Assembly: GCA_001695595.3 (NCBI GenBank)
Contig: MBPM02000003.1
Location: 2,232,001 to 2,296,000 of the forward strand
Length of the DNA: 64,000 nt
Direction of reading: 5' to 3'
Origin: Plasmopara viticola
Lineage: Eukaryota > Oomycota > Peronosporomycetes > Peronosporales > Peronosporaceae
Shown here: in pieces, positions 63,855 to 64,000 of the stretch
Position numbering within the stretch: position 1 is the first letter of the stretch
Layout: each line of letters starts with the position of its first letter
Notes under the pieces: model-generated
Seen by the model: only the letters and a program-made list of their open reading frames with translations
Told to the model about the DNA's origin: nothing
The model's database searches: none
Made by a program: the position numbers and the translations under genes

Positions 63855-64000
63855 GTTCAAATATGCTTGACGCTTTGTGCGGACACAAACCAGTTTGGTT
63901 GCGCTACAAAAAAAGCTACCGCGAACTGTAGGATTGTCGGTTACTGAAAAGTCGAGAGGGTATCTAGCTTCTCTTTTATGGTGTAGAGGGCATACACTAC

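Larger units (their letters stand above)
48996..64000 (-). repeat. tRNA-Cys array, block 3: 52 units with spacer family B, open at the window edge
   Basis: tRNA left ends: 49207, 49492, 49779, 50064, 50349, 50635, 50920, 51202, 51489, 51772, 52058, 52344, 52631, 52917, 53200, 53484, 53768, 54054, 54341, 54628, 54915, 55200, 55487, 55773, 56057, 56341, 56627, 56914, 57197, 57483, 57767, 58054, 58341, 58626, 58913, 59200, 59487, 59773, 60059, 60346, 60633, 60920, 61207, 61493, 61777, 62064, 62351, 62638, 62922, 63209, 63496, 63783. Spacer B has CACAAACCAGTTTGG, TTTTATGGTGTAGAGGGC and ACACATGGTCACTGTCACC. Rightmost units also gain CGTTTAAATATGC next to the tRNA 5' end. Unit lengths become very even (about 286-287) to the right. 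Confidence 0.95.

Noticed and set aside
25402..64000. CRISPR-like regular repeat
   Set aside because: Unit length of about 285 bp, near-identical spacers and a tRNA in each unit; no short direct repeat with unique spacers, and the genome is eukaryotic.

Overview
The window is eukaryotic nuclear DNA, most likely from an oomycete (Peronosporales-like). The evidence is compact genes with GT-AG introns of roughly 50-90 nt, a THH1/TOM1/TOM3-domain membrane protein, a free-standing OvoA-type methyltransferase, and a very large repeat load on the right. No species can be assigned from sequence alone.

Left 8.2 kb: ordinary gene space on both strands. It holds a partial 4-exon SAM methyltransferase of the ovothiol type (1-903, -), a casein kinase 1 (1625-2905, +, one short intron), an unrecognised multi-exon gene (3432-4426, -), a Bud20/ZNF593-type zinc-finger protein (4595-4987, -), a DHH-family exopolyphosphatase (5108-6367, -) and a 3-exon, 7-TM THH1/TOM1/TOM3 protein (6643-8227, +).

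8.47-10.45 kb: a non-autonomous DNA transposon with inverted repeats of about 180-205 bp and a possible 9-10 bp target duplication. Its interior is a broken piece of a cytoplasmic dynein heavy-chain gene (linker/AAA1), a Pack-type gene capture. 10.46-14.34 kb is AT-rich with no gene I can defend.

14.34-64.0 kb: a very large tandem array of tRNA-Cys(GCA) genes. The left edge (14.34-16.66 kb) holds nine copies, most of them decayed, two of them inverted. An 8.4-kb LINE retrotransposon (16662-25095) sits directly against the 5' end of the ninth copy. It has ORF1, an APE/RT ORF2, and a third ORF with a chromodomain followed by an OTU-like cysteine protease. ORF1 and ORF2 are broken. From 25.4 kb to the window edge I counted by hand 136 further units of about 284 bp, all on the minus strand. 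About 134 carry a 72-nt tRNA-Cys with all arms, A box, B box and U73. Spacers fall into two families that change over between about 41 and 46 kb, while the tRNA stays almost invariant. The array runs off the right edge.

The main discovery candidate is this single-isoacceptor tRNA-Cys mega-array, with the LINE seated at a tRNA gene boundary inside it.
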